64,000 nt of DNA, from assembly GCA_002197995.1 (NCBI GenBank), contig NGZR01000001.1, positions 15,457,501 to 15,521,500 of the forward strand, in the 5' to 3' direction. The stretch comes from Gaeumannomyces sp. JS-464. Taxonomy: Eukaryota; Ascomycota; Sordariomycetes; Magnaporthales; Magnaporthaceae. Shown here one piece after another: positions 1-12,169 of the stretch. Under the pieces are notes generated by a model that did no database searches, was not told where the DNA came from, and worked only from the letters and a program-made list of their open reading frames with translations. The stretch's first letter is position 1. Every line of letters begins with the position of its first letter. A program made the translations under genes and the position numbers.

Positions 1-635
1 AGTTAAAAAAGTTAAAAAGTAGCCCGTATTTAAAAACGTTACGAAAATACGAAAGTTTTTAAAGGTTTTAAACTTTTATAAACGGTTTATTTATAATAAT
101 AACAAACTCGCCGTACTATTTATAAACTTTACGAAAAATAACCACTAATTTTATTAGGTAAAATTAAAATAAAAGGCTTTTAAGCAATTACGAAACGCCG
201 TATTAAAAAAAACTAATATTAACATTTTTAAACCCCGAAAAACTTTTCGAAATTAAAACCGACGTGTTAAATTACGCGATTGGCGGCCAGCTCGAATAAC
301 GAAACGATTAAAAACGGTTGCACTTTTACGCGTTTTTTTTAAAAGTTAAATAAATTTAAATTAAATTACCAAATTTACGATAAAAAGCTTTTAACAATTA
401 TTTAAGCATTTAAAAAGTAGCGATTATACCTTTATAAAGTTAAACATTAAATTATAATATATACGAATTATAAAAACCTAACACATTTTACTATTAGCAA
501 AAATTTAAATAAACGATAAATTTTTTAAAAAGAGTTTTTGCAAAATTACGATATCCAAATCGAGTACCGGAAAAGATTGGAAAACGGCCGGGCGGACGTT
601 TTAAACCGACGACCGGATTATTAAATCGCCGTACA

Positions 636-871
636 TGTTAATCCACGTAATTTAGCGCGTGCATCCAAAAAAAGCCCACGCTTCGTAAAGCCGCAAGCTT
701 ACGGGCCGTGCGCTTCCACGAGCTTATAAAAGGAGATTTTGTAATCCCTTTTTTGTAACTAAATTCCTACACAAACATGCATTATTACAAACACCAGTTC
801 CAGATTTATAAATTTTTATTTTTTCCTTTTAAGAAATTTCCGTGCTTATAAAAGTACTACTCTTACTAACA
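636..871 (+). repeat. Solo LTR, 236 bp, RIP-decayed copy
   Basis: Begins TGTTAATCCACG and ends TTACTAACA. It is flanked by GTACA (631-635) and ATACA (872-876), a 5-bp target duplication with one G-to-A change. The flanking X0 sequence is contiguous across it when compared with 14640-14660 in X2. The same 236-bp sequence recurs at 37629-37864. Nearly all differences between the copies are C/T or G/A, with this copy carrying most of the T and A states. No internal region belonging to this LTR family is seen in the window. Confidence 0.9.
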
Positions 872-1243
872 ATACATAAAAAAACCCGTGTAATTTTAGC
901 GAAAGGATTAAACGGATTTTTAATACTTGTATAAAAAACAATCGTTAAAAAATCTAGTAAAAAAAAGTTTAAACTTTAAAAAGGATTTAATAAGTTTATA
1001 ACCAGCTGGCATATAGTTATTAAAGCGTAATTAAAACGTAAAAACGGCTACGTTAGTATTACAAGTTCGCTAAAACTCAAGCCGAAGTATAAAACGTAAT
1101 AAAAAATTGCGAAAATTGCGCTAAAAATAAAACTAATAGGTATAAGCTTTATAAGATTTTATAACCCTTATTAACGCCCGACGAAGTATGGTAAAAAGTT
1201 ATTATAAATTTCGTTATTAAATTTCCCCAATTTAAAAAACTTA

Positions 1244-3104
1244 ACGTGATTTACAAGCGAGTAACGTATATAAGCGAATGACGCACTTACACCCGACCTC
1301 CGGTTAATCGACGCGCATGCTAACCTAACAACGCCAAAAATCCATTTAAACTACTCGGAACTGTATATATCGGACATTTCTACTTCCTTTTAACAAATGC
1401 GCGCATTATGTCCGGTTTTGCCGTAAGTGCTACATCGCCGACGAATCGCCGTCGCCCTCCTTTCCGGTACCCCCTAATCGCGCATTTTTTGCTATAACTA
1501 TTTATCCAGCTCCTCCTGGTTTAAAACATTTCGTACTTCGTTTACAATAAATAACTTTCCTAGCCGGACACGTGTTTTTTTAGCCTTCCGGCGTTTGCTT
1601 AATGCTTCGTTCGCCTTTCGTAGTTTAAAGCACTTTTCCTTTAAAAGGTTAACCCGATGTATAATTGCTTTAGCCCTTTTCGTTAGCTGGTTTATAACCG
1701 ATAGCATGGGTGTCGGAAAGCTGCTTCGGTAATTGGAAATCCGAATTTTAATATGTTTAGATTGCGAAGTTACGTTTTTAACTGTTTAAGGCGTTTTGGA
1801 GGTTTAAAATTTAACGTCGTTTAAAAGCTCCTTTAAAGGAGTTAAAATTCGTAGCTTTACATCCAGCTTTTTTAAAACCGAATCCGGATTAAAAGGAGCA
1901 AAGCTAGTTTTTCGGAAACCTTTTTAAATGTTTTTTTCGGTTATAAAGTTAAAAAATGCCGTTTTAAACGCCGAAAGGAACTTGATTTTAATTACGTGGT
2001 TAACATATAATTTTATTAGGTTTTCGATTTGTCGATTATACGCTTTTTTTAACGGGTTAAAGCATTTAACGTTAAACGGTTAAAAAAAATAAAACGAATG
2101 CGAAAGCATGCAAAGCGTAATAATATTATATTTTTAGCAATAAAGCTCGAAATCCGTCGAATTGTAACTTTCGTATCCGTTTAGCATTAATAAACGATAA
2201 AAGCCTTTTGCGCGCGACGCAATGTGTTTATCGAAATGCCAAATTCATTTTAGGCCAAGCTCGTTCGTAATTTACCCGTTAACGTTTATTGCGATAACTT
2301 AATTGCGTAAAAGGTCGGTTTCCAAATACCAATTGGCCAAATAGTATTACCTTTTAACGATAATAAAAAAGGGAACCGCTTAACCGTAATAATTAACCTT
2401 TTAAATAATTATAGCCCATTCCCGGTTGCTAAGCTGGATTAGCTTTGTTTTATTACGGCTTTCCGACGTTATAATAATTATAACGGCGGCGATTATGCTT
2501 ATACAAAAGCCGGTTTCGTCGAAGTTATAAATGTCGTTATTTAAAATGCTATATTTGGCTATAGTATTTCGTACAAAGTCGAATTACGCAAAAACGAGCT
2601 TGGGATTTTCGCATTTGGCCTTTTGGTAATCGTACTTTCGAATTTAACGCGTGCCGAGCTTTGCGCGGCGTTTAACGAAGTTCGCGACCTAGTTTTTACC
2701 GACGGTGCCCGCGTCGCGTTCGGCAAGCAATCGGTTAGCCATATTTTTAATACTAAAAGGCCGGGAAGGAAATGCGCGGAAATCCAGCTTAAATATGTAC
2801 TTAATAAAAGCCTCCTTTTTTAATTCCGCTAATTTCCGTAATTTGGGCATTGTGTCGCGTTAAGCAGGTCGGCCAGCGCGTCGGCGACGTAACGTGGCTT
2901 TAAAAACGCCGTAAATTTTCGCTGCGGAACGCACATTTAATTGTGCGTTAAATTAAATCGCTTGTAAAGCAAAAACAATTTTGGCCTCGTTAAATGTCGA
3001 TGCTATTTGTAGTTGTTAAAAAATTAAAGTAGAAAGTGGCAAACGCGAGTTGCGATAAAAAACGCGTTATTCGCTTATGTGCGTTACTCGCTTATAAGCC
3101 ACGT
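1244..3104 (-). mobile_element. Pogo/Fot1-like DNA transposon P1
   Basis: 1861 bp, bounded by TA duplications at 1242-1243 and 3105-3106 and by inverted ends starting ACGTGATTTACAAGCGAGTAA on the left and the complement of ACGTGGCTTATAAGCGAGTAA on the right. It sits inside the integrase reading of X0, which resumes after 3106. The ends contain two near-identical AAGCGA(A/G) subrepeats each. It carries the transposase relic listed separately. Confidence 0.9.
1351..2850 (-). pseudogene. Pogo-type transposase relic of P1
   Basis: Minus-strand reading of about 500 codons. The N-terminus at 2850 matches the MPKLRKLTESEK start of the cleaner copies, the CENP-B-like helix-turn-helix end. The middle carries the DDE region (LDGY...SH, then a stretch like ITLYMLSHS near 2080-2180). 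The C-terminus has a basic coiled-coil stretch (RKAKKTRVRLG, 1498-1707) and a CCHC knuckle of type C-x2-C-GKTGHNARIC near 1395-1440, ending at a TAG at 1351. It is broken by many stops of the RIP type. Fungal Fot1/pogo transposases are of similar length. Confidence 0.8.
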
Positions 3105-3148
3105 TATAATTAAAGTTAAATACGATAATGTATTAGTAATAGTGAATA

Positions 3149-5010
3149 ACGTGGTTTAACAGCGAGTGGATTACCGTAGCGAGTGGATTATTAACACGCG
3201 TTTACGCGTTAATTAAACTTTACCCGCAAATATTTTTACAGCAAATAATAGCAAACATAAGCGACGAAAGCAAGGTTATTTTAACCCTTTATACTATTAA
3301 TTCGAATCCAAAGTTAAACGTTTAAAATGCCGCTAAAATTTACGCGGTTAACTATTTAACTTTTACCCGGCGCAAAAGCGGCTAACCTGCTCGACGCGAC
3401 ATTATACCGAAATTACGAAAATTAACAAAATCCGAAAAAAAAAACGCTTATTAAATACATATTTAAGCTGGATTTTCGCGCGTTTTTTCCCCGGCTTTTT
3501 AATGTTAAAGCTATAGCTAACCGATTGCTCGCCGAACGCGACGCGGGCACCGTCGGCAAATCCTAAGTCGAAAAGTTCGTTAAACGCCGCCCGAAACTCG
3601 GCACGCGTTAAATTGGAAAGTACGATTACCAAAAAGCCAAATGCGAAAATCCTAAGCTCGTTTTTGCGTAATTCAACCTTATATAAAACACTGTGGTTAA
3701 ATATAGCATTTTAAATAACAACATTTATAACTTCGACGAAACCGGCTTTTTTATAAGCATAATCGCCGCCGTTATGGTTATTATAACGTCGGAAAGCCGT
3801 AGTAAAGCAAAGCTAATCCAGCTTAGCAACCAAAAATGGGCTATAGTTATTTAAAAGGTTAACTATTGCGGTTAAGCGGTTTTTCTTTTTATTATTGTTA
3901 AAAGGTAGTACTATTTAGCTAATTGGTATTCGAAAACCGACTTTCCATGCAATTGGGTTATTATAATAAGCGTTAACGGGTGGATTACGAACAAGCTCGG
4001 TTTAAAATGGATCCGGCATTTCGATAAACATATTACGGCTCGTTTTATAAAGTCCTATTATTTGTTAATGCTGGACGGTTACAAAAGCTACCATTTAACG
4101 GATTTCGAGCTTTATTACTAAAAATATAACATTATTACGCTTTATATGCTTTCGCATTCGTTTTATTTCTTTTAACCGCTTAACGTTAAGTGCTTTAGCT
4201 TATTAAAAACAGCGTATGGTTAACAAATCGAAAACTTAATAAAATCGTACGTTAACCACGTAATTAAAATCGAGTTCCTTTCGGCGTTTAAAACGGCATT
4301 TTTAAATTTTATAACCGAGAAAAACATTTAAAAAGGTTTCCGAAAAGCTGGCTTTGCTTTTTTTAATTCGGATTCGGTTTTAAAAAAGCTAAATATAAGG
4401 TTACGAATTTAACTCCCCCGAAAAAGCTTTTAAACAACGCTAAATTTTAAACTTTTAAAACGTTTTAAATAGTTAAAAACGTAACTTCGCAATTCGAACA
4501 TATTAAAACTCGGATTTCCAATTACCGGAGTAGCTTTTCGATATTTATGCTAGCGGTTGTAAACCAGTTAACGAAAAGGGCTAAAGCAATTATGCATCGG
4601 GTTAACCTTTTGGAAAAAAAGTGCTTTAAATTACGAAAAGCGAACGAAGCATTAAGCAAACGCCGGAAGGCTAAAAAAACACGTGTTCGATTAGGAGGGT
4701 TATTTACTATAAACGAAGTACGAAATGTTTTAAACCAGTAAAAGCTGGATAAATAATTGCAGCAAAAAATGCGCGATTATAAGGGTTAGGAAAAAAAAGC
4801 GACGATAACTCGTCGGCGATATAACATTTGCGGTAAAACCGGATATAATGCGCGCATTTGTTAAAAAAAAGTAAAAATGTCCGATATATATAATTCCGAG
4901 TAGTTTAAATGGATTTTTAGCGTTGTTAGGTTAACATGCGCGTTAATTAACCAAAGGTCGGGTATGGGTGATTTATTCGCTACGGTGATCCACTCGCTGC
5001 TAAACCACGT
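3149..5010 (+). mobile_element. Pogo/Fot1-like DNA transposon P2, alternative end type
   Basis: 1862 bp between TA duplications at 3147-3148 and 5011-5012, inserted in the integrase core of X0 only 43 bp from P1. The terminal repeats differ from P1: the left end reads ACGTGGTTTAACAGCGAGTGG and holds two copies of AGCGAGTGGATTA, and the right end is its complement. The transposase is the same family and lies on the plus strand. Confidence 0.9.
3404..4903 (+). pseudogene. Pogo-type transposase relic of P2
   Basis: Plus-strand reading, 1500 nt, the same length as in P1. The start codon position has decayed (ATA where other copies have ATG). The sequence reads PKLRKL, then a DDE block with LMLDGYKS and ITLYMLSHSFYFF near 4068-4175. 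The C-terminal open stretch 4547-4741 carries RRKAKKTRVRLGG, followed by a zinc-knuckle-like CGKTGYNARIC near 4825-4860, in which the knuckle His has become Tyr. It ends at TAG 4901-4903. Stops are scattered throughout. Confidence 0.8.
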
Positions 5011-5218
5011 TAAGTTTACCAAATTTTTTTTATTTTTACCATATAAAAAAAGCAGCGACGTTATAAAGCTAAGGTATGTTTTTATTAAACACGTAATAGC
5101 AAAATACGGTACGTTAAACCGTTTAATTACGAATAAAAACAAGTTATTTATAAGCAAGTTTTAAAAAAAGCTTATAAATAAGCTAAAAGCAAAACATTTT
5201 TTATTTACGGCTTATTAC

Positions 5219-6334
5219 TATTACAACTAGCATGCAAGCTTTAAAGCAGCAAAACGGGAAGGGTTTTAAATAGTGCTTTTGCCCTGCACTTAGTTACGTA
5301 AAGTTACGTAATTATAGCTGGATTTTTAAATTTGTGTTAAAAGAACCACAAATTTACAAAGCCAAAAGGATTTTTAAATTTGTGTTAATAAAACCACAAA
5401 TTTATAAACCTAAAAGGATTTTTGGATTTATACCAAAAGGATTATAAATTTACAAATTTAAAAACTGCTAAAGTAAAAAGCAGCGTATATATAAAAAATG
5501 AATTTCCTTTTATTTTAAATAGTTTTAACTAAAGTTTTGGCATTAGTTAACTTAAGTTAGCTTTAAACATCTTTAAGGTAAGCAATTAAACTGTTTTCCT
5601 AAGTTACGTAATTCTTTGTTAACCAAATTAGCAATATTGTTTTTTCCTCCCGCGAAATGCTTTACTTTAAAAGCAAACCCTTAATTGTAAGATTTTAACT
5701 AATTCTATTTAATACTTCGTTAAAAGGAAAGGATAATATAGTTATAGCAAGTAGCAAAAAGCTTAAAAAGGAAAAGGCTACGGTTTTTACCTTTAACGGT
5801 GTTAAATACGACCTTAACGAAGCCGCTAATACGGCCAGCCTTTTTAAACTTATAACGAACGAGATCGCCAAAAGCTAAACCAAAGTAAAACCACTTACTA
5901 CGAAGTTAATATCTTTTAAAGCGCTTATTACGGTTAAAGCGTACAAGTTCCCGTCCCCGGATTTTTACGAAAAAGAGGACGGTAAGCTTAAAACGTTCTT
6001 TACCGAATGCAAAAGCTATTTTAAGTTTTACAAATAGCAGTTCGTAAGCGAAAAATAAAAAGTCGCTTACCGCTATTACCAAGCTGGACGGTAAAATGAA
6101 AAGTGGTTTTAACCAACCTAAAGCAATTATTTTAAAAGGTATAAAATAGCCAAAAAACACTAAGCTTATTTTCGCCATTTCGAAACCTTTGGAAAAAAGG
6201 TCGGAAAAATGTTTAAAACAATTAACGAAACCGAATCGCTAAAAGAAACTTAGTGGCTTTTAAACAGCGAGGGTTTACAATTAAATACGTTGCAAACTTT
6301 TAACGAGTTAGCATTAAACTAAGTTAAAACGATG
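5219..6334 (+). mobile_element. Chromovirus X1: 5' LTR and start of gag
   Basis: The 5' LTR spans 5219-5692 and starts TATTACAACTAGCATGC, a decayed form of TGTTACGACCAGCATGC. Its body repeats blocks of the type aaatttgtaataaa. The gag reading follows from about 5740 (KEKATVFTFNGVKYDLNEA, then KLKTFFTECKSYF). It is interrupted at 6335 by the 5' LTR of X2 and is not clearly seen again. X1 itself interrupts X0, giving the order of arrival X0, X1, X2. Confidence 0.8.
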
Positions 6335-6778
6335 TGTTACGACCAGCATGCAAGCTTTTAAACAGCAAAGCAAAAAGGGGCTTAAAATGGTGCCTCCGCC
6401 CCGCTTTAGTTAGTGGAGTTACGTAAACTAAGGAAGGATTTGTGGATTTGTAATAAAGCAATAAATCTAAAAAGGATTTGTGGATTTGTAATAAAACAAC
6501 GGATTCGGAAAGGATTTGTAAATTTGTAATAAAGTTACAAATTTAACCTAATATAAGGTAAAAAGCAGCGTATATATAAAGGATGGATTTCCTACAGTTT
6601 TAGTAGTTTTAATTAAAGCTTTAGCATTAGTTAATTTAAATTAGCTTTTAAATATCTTTTAAAGCAAGCAATTAAATTATCCTTTTAAATTACGTAATTT
6701 TTTATTAACCAAATTAATAATACTGTTTTTTCCTCTTTCGAAATGTTTTACTTTAAAAGCAAACCTTTAATTGTAACA
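6335..6778 (+). repeat. 5' LTR of X2 (444 bp)
   Basis: Starts TGTTACGACCAGCATGC and ends TTGTAACA, the short inverted TGTTA/TAACA ends expected of an LTR. It contains three tandem imperfect blocks of about 45 bp (ggatttgtggatttgtaataaa...) between 6435 and 6540. A TATATATAAA sequence near 6565 is a possible core promoter. Related LTRs are at 5219-5692, 28744-29190 and 37382-38070. Confidence 0.85.
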
Positions 6779-6789
6779 TTTTAACTAAT

Positions 6790-7907
6790 TTTATTTAGTA
6801 CTTCGTTAAAAGGAAGGATAATGCAGTTATAGCAAGCAATAACAAAAAGCTTAAAAAGGAAAAAACCACGATTTTTACCTTTAACGGTATTAAATACAAC
6901 TTTAACGAAACCGTTAACACGGCTAGCCTTTTTAAACTTATAACGAACGAAATCGCGAAAAGCTAGGCCGAAATAAAGCAATTTACCACGAAGTTGTTAT
7001 TTTTTAAAACGCTTATCGCAATCCGAACGTATAAGTTTCGTTTTCGGATTTTTACGAAAAAAAGGACGGCAAATTTAAAACGTTTTTTACCGAATGCAAA
7101 AGTTACTTTAATTTTACGAATAGTAATTCGTAAACGAGGAATAAAAAGTTACTTACGCTGCTATTAAATTAAACGGCAAAATAAAAAAGTGGTTTTAATT
7201 AACCTAAAATAACTATTTTAAAAGTACGAAAATAGCTAAAAAGCTATTAAACTTATTTTCGCCAGTTTCGAAACCTTCGGAAAAAAAGTCGAAAAAGTAT
7301 TTAAATAATCGACGAAACCCGAATTGCCGAAAGAAATTTGCTGGCTTTTAAATAGCGAGGGTTTGCAGTTAAATACGCAGCGAACTTTTAACGGATTAGC
7401 ATTAAGCTTAACTAAAATAACGCTACATTAATATTGCATTTTTATAACGAATTGCGCGAAAATGTAAAACACGAACTCGTAAAGCAAAACCGCTTAAAGT
7501 TTTTTACGAATTACGTTCGAAACGCAATTCGCATTAGCGATAAACTGTACGAACGATAATAAAAAAAAAGGATATAGTTTTAAAAATGCGGTATAAAATA
7601 ATAAAGCTAACCAAAAAAAGGCTAAATAATAACCTATTACGGTTTACGAAACGCATTTAAACTTTATAACCTTAATACGGGAGCCGCTTACTAGTAATAA
7701 AAGTAGCAAAAAAATAAAAGCAAAACCCGAAAAACGGGAAGTGTTTTAAATGCGGTTAAACCGGCCACATTAAAACTAATTGCTTTTAACGGGATAATAA
7801 CTGCTAAATAAGCAACTTTTAACGAACGCAAAAAAACCCGATATAAAAAAGGTTATGCCCCGGGGCAATATTTAATTAAACGTGCTATTACAACGAATTA
7901 TATGCTA
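6790..7907 (+). pseudogene. Gag relic of X2 with CCHC knuckle
   Basis: Reads as a Ty3/gypsy gag: TFNGIKYNFNE..NTASLFKL, KFKTFFTECKSYF, a KLNGKIKKWF-like block, and a CCHC zinc knuckle at 7742-7786 (C-F-K-C-G-x-T-G-H-I-K-T-N-C). The x in the knuckle is now a stop (CAA or AAA to TAA). The reading is interrupted at 7910 by P3. X1 carries the same gag start, and X3 on the minus strand carries both the start and the knuckle. Confidence 0.8.
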
Positions 7908-7909
7908 TA

Positions 7910-9767
7910 ACGTGGTTTACCACCAAGTGGATTAAACACCAAGTGGATTACCGACACGCGACTTCCGGTTAATCGACGCGCATGCCAACCCAATAACGCT
8001 AGAAATCCATTTAAACTATTCGGAATTGTATATATCGGACGTTTTTACTTTTTCCTAATAAATGCGCGCATTGTGTCCGGTTTTGCCGCAAGTGCCACAT
8101 CGCCGACGAATCGTCGTCGCCCTTCTTTTTTAACCCTTTTAATTGCGCATTTTTTGCTATAGCTATCCATTTAGCTTTTCCTAGTTTAAAGCATTTCGTA
8201 TTTTTTCGACAATATGTAACCCTTTTTGTCGAACACGTGTTTTTTTAGCCCTTCGGCGTTTACTTAATGCCTCGTTCGCTTTGCGTAGCGAAGTAATTTC
8301 GGCTTTAAAAGGGCTATTTAATGCATTATCGAACTCGTCCTTTTCGCAAGCTGGTTTACAGCCGCTAGCATAAGTAACGGAAAGTTGCTTCGATAATTGG
8401 AAATTCGAGTTTTAATATGTTCGGATTGCGAAGTTGCGTTTTTAGCTATTTGGGGCGTTTTAAAGGTTTAAAGTTCGACGTCGTTTAAAAGCTTTTTTAA
8501 AAAAGTTAAAGTTCGTAACTTTACATTTAGCTTTTCCAAAACCGAATTCGGATTAAAAAAAGCAAAGCCAGCTTTTCGAAAACCTTTTTAAATGTTTCTT
8601 TCGGTTATAAAGTTAAAAAATGCCGCTTTAAACGCCGAAAGGAACTCGACTTTAGTTACGTGGTTAACGTATAACTTTATTAGGTTTTCGATTTGTTAAC
8701 CGTACGCCTTTTTTAGCGGGTTAAAGCATTTAACGTTAAGCGGTTAAAAGAAGTAAAACGAATGCGAAAGCATATAAAGCGTAACAATGTTATTTTTAGT
8801 AATAAAGCTTAAAATCCGTTAAGTAATAGCTTTCGTATCCGTTTAGCATTAACAAACGATAAGGGCTTTTTATGCGCAATGCTATATATTTATCGAAATG
8901 CTGGATCCATTTTAAACCGAGTTCGTTTGTAATTTACCCGTTAGCATTTGTTAAAATAACCTAATCGCGTAAAAGGTCGGTTTCCGAATACCAATTAGCC
9001 AAATGGTACTGCCTTTTAACGATAATAAAATGGAAAATCGCTTAACCGCAACAGTTAACCCTTTGGATAACTATAGCCTATTTCCGGTTGCTAAGTTAAA
9101 CCAGCTTTGCTTTACTACGGCTTTCCGACGTTGTAATAACTATAACGGCGGCGATTATGCCTATAAGGAAGCCGGTTTCGTCGAAGTTATAAATGTCGTT
9201 ATTTAAAATGCCATATTTGGCTATAGTGTTCCGTATAAAGTCGAACTAGGCAAAAACGAGCTTGGGATTTTCGCATTTGGCTTTTTGGTAGTCGTACTTT
9301 CGAATTTAGCGCGTTTCGAGCTCCGGGCGGCGTTTAACGAACCTCGCGACCTAGTTGGTCCCGACGGTGGCCGCGTCGCGTTTAGCGAGCAGTCGGTCGG
9401 CCATATCTTTAACACCAAAAAGCCGGGGAGGAAATGCTTAAAAATTTAGCTCGAGTATGTATTTAACAAGCGCCTTTTTTTCGGATTCCGTTAATTTCCG
9501 AAAGTTAAGCTCGCGGTCGCGTCGAGCAGGTTGGCCGCCTTTGCGCCGGGCGAGAGTAGAATAGTTAACCGCGTAGATTTTGGCGGCACCCCGGACGCTT
9601 AATTTCGGATCCGATTTAATGGCTTAAAAGGCTAAAATAATCCTGCTTTCGTCGCTTTTATTTGCTATTATTTGTTGTGGAAATATTTATAAATAAAGTT
9701 TAATTAACGCGTGGACGCGTGTTAGTAATCCATTTGGTAGTTTAATTTATTCGGTGGTAAACTACGT
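7910..9767 (-). mobile_element. Pogo/Fot1-like DNA transposon P3 with transposase relic
   Basis: 1858 bp between TA duplications 7908-7909 and 9768-9769. The ends are of the second type (ACGTGGTTTACCACCAAGTGG, with CACCAAGTGGATTA twice). The transposase relic reads on the minus strand from about 9512 to the stop at 8016. C-terminal coiled-coil and zinc-knuckle sequence lie at 8060-8330. The N-terminal start codon is lost in this copy. It is inserted in X2 just after gag. Confidence 0.85.
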
Positions 9768-10307
9768 TATACTAATCCGATAAAAGGTTACCGGATAATA
9801 TCTTCGAAAACTTTAAAACATTTACATGTTTAAAATTACGAAGCTCGAATACGATAAAAAGGGAAAATAACGCGTCGCTTTCGAAATTACAAATTTAAAA
9901 GGAAAAAACGACGCCGTTTTTTATAAAATTTAAAAAGAAACCACTTTAGCAAGCGGTTCGAAGGAAGAAAAAGCCTAAAAAAAGCCGTTAAACTAAATAC
10001 ATTTTTTTTAAAAGTCGAAAAATTCCGATACTAACGCAAAAATAAACCGAAATGGTTAAAACTTTAAAACGGCCGAGTTTTAAAAATAAGCGGAAAGCCC
10101 GAACGGCGGAACCTCGGTACTTATAATTCGCGAAAAGCAGGCAAATTGGAAAAACTAGTACGCTTTTACGCTTTTCGATATTTCGGCGTGTTTTTAAAAC
10201 ATTAAAATTCCAAAACACCCAAATAGCTTGTTATATTACGCTACCCTAACGGACGGAAATAACGGCTAACCTTTGTCGTAATTTAGCGATTAATAAAAAG
10301 TTAAATA

Positions 10308-12167
10308 ACGTAGTTTATTAATAAGTCGCGCATATTACCAAATCGCGCACTTACACCTAACCTCCGGTTAATCGACGCGCATACCAACCCAATAACGCTA
10401 GGAATCCATTTAAACTATTTGGAATTATATATATCGGACATTTTTACTTTTTTTTAACAAATGCGCGCATTATGTCCGGCTTTGCCGCAAGTGCCACATC
10501 GCCGACGAGTTGTCGTCGCCCTTTTTACCTAACCCTTATAATCGCGTATTTTTTGCTATAGCTATTTATTTAGCTTTTGCTAGTCCAAAATATCTCGTAC
10601 CTCGTTTATAATAAATAACCCTTTTAGCTTAACACGTGTTTTTTTAGCCTTTCGGCGTTTGCTTAATGCCTCGTTCGCCTTTCGTAGCTTAAAGCACTTT
10701 TTTTCCAAAAGGTTAACCCGATGCATAATTACCTTAGCCCCTTTCGTTAGCTGGTCCATAACCGCTAGTATAAATGTCGAAAAGCTGCTTCGGTAATTGG
10801 AAATCCAAATTTTAATATGTTCGGATTGCGAAATTGCGTCCTTAGCTGTTTAAAGCGTTTTAAAGGTTCAAAGTTCGGCGTTGCTTAAAAGCTCTTTTAA
10901 GGGAGTTAAAATCCGTAACCTTACATTTAGCTTTTCCAAAACTAAATCCGGATTAAAAAAGTAAAGCCAGCCTTTCGAAAACCTTTTTAAATGTTTTTTT
11001 CGGTTATGGAATCGAAAAATGCCGTTTTAAACGCCGAAAGGAACTTAACTTTAATTACGTGGTTAACGTACGACCTTATTAAGTTTTCGATTTGTTAACC
11101 GTACGCTTTTTTTAACGGGTTAAAACACTTAACGTTAAGCGGTTAAAAAAAGTAAAACGAATGCGAAAGTATGCAAAGCGTAACGATATTATGTTTTTGG
11201 TAATAAAGCTCGAAATTCGTCGAATGGTGGCTTTCGTAGCCGTCCAGCACTAACAAACGATAAAACCTCGTGGAATAAGCTGCAATGTGTTTATCGAAAT
11301 GCCGAATCCATTTCAAGCCGAGTTCGTTCGTAATCCACCCGTTAGCGTTTATTACGATAACCCAATTGCGTAAAAGGTCGGTTTCCGAATACTAATTGGC
11401 TAAGTAGTACTACCTTTTAACGATAATAAAAGGAAAAACCGCCCAACCGCAACAGTTAACCCTTTAAATAACTGTGGCCCATTCCCGGTTGCTAAACTAA
11501 ACTAGCTTTGCTTTACTACGGCCTTCCGACGTTGTAATAACTATAACGGCGGCGATTATACCTATAAAAAAGCCGGTTTCGTCGAAATTATAAATATCGT
11601 TATTTAAAATGCCATATTTGGCTATAATGTTCCGTACAAAGTTAAACCACGCAAATACGAGTTTAGGATTTTCGCATTTGGCCTTTTAATAATTGTATTT
11701 TCGAATTTAGCGCGTGCCGAGCTTTGCGCGGCGTTTAACGAACCTTTCGACCTAGCACTTGCCGACGGTGCCCGCGTCGCGTTCGGCGAGCAGTCGGTTG
11801 GCCATATTTTTAATACCAAAAGGCCGGGGAGGAAATGCGCGAAAGTCCAGCTTAAGTATGTATTTAATAAGCGCCTCCTTTTCGGATTCCGTTAATTTTC
11901 GTAATTTAGGCATGCTATCGCGTCGAGCAGGTTGGCCGGCGCGTCGGTCGCGCATGGTGGATTTAGGAATATCGTAAATTTTAGCTGCCGAACGCAGATT
12001 TAATTTACGAGTAGATTAAATTGCTTGCATAGTAAAAACAATCCTAGCTTTTTTCGATGTCGATGCTATTTGTGGTTGTTAAGAAATTAAAGTTGGAAGT
12101 GGGAAACGCGTGTCGCGATGGAAAATGCGCGATTTGGTGATATGCGCGACTCGCTAATGGATTACGT
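10308..12167 (-). mobile_element. Pogo/Fot1-like DNA transposon P4 with transposase relic
   Basis: 1860 bp between TA duplications 10306-10307 and 12168-12169, with first-type ends (AAGTCGCGCAT and AATCGCGCACTT subrepeats). The transposase on the minus strand starts at an intact ATG (11913), giving MPKLRKLTESEKEALIKY and PPRPFGIKNMANRL of the helix-turn-helix domain. It ends at 10415. The N-terminal 50 residues are open, but the rest carries many stops. Inserted in X2 between gag and pol. Confidence 0.9.
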
Positions 12168-12169
12168 TA

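Larger units (their letters stand above)
1..5218 (+). mobile_element. Gypsy chromovirus fragment X0 (RNase H to integrase), heavily interrupted
   Basis: Ty3/gypsy pol reading on the plus strand. Positions 60-600 give an RNase H domain with recognisable blocks such as TDASNYAIGGQL and a connection region ending in a GRAD-LSRR-like motif near 590. Positions 1080-1240 give the integrase zinc-binding region (KNCENCAKNKTN-like). Positions 5013-5160 give integrase core sequence (LPYKKSSDVIKL). The same order without interruptions is seen at 13970-15270 in X2, so X0 is the same family. It is broken by a solo LTR (636-871), P1, P2, and at 5219 by the LTR of X1. Its 5' part lies outside the window and its 3' part is not seen. 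Many in-frame stops are C-to-T or G-to-A, so it is dead. Confidence 0.85.

Noticed and set aside
5340..5480. Tandem aaatttgtgtta-type blocks considered as a CRISPR-like or satellite array
   Set aside because: They lie inside the LTR of X1 and recur in every X LTR, so they are LTR subrepeats.
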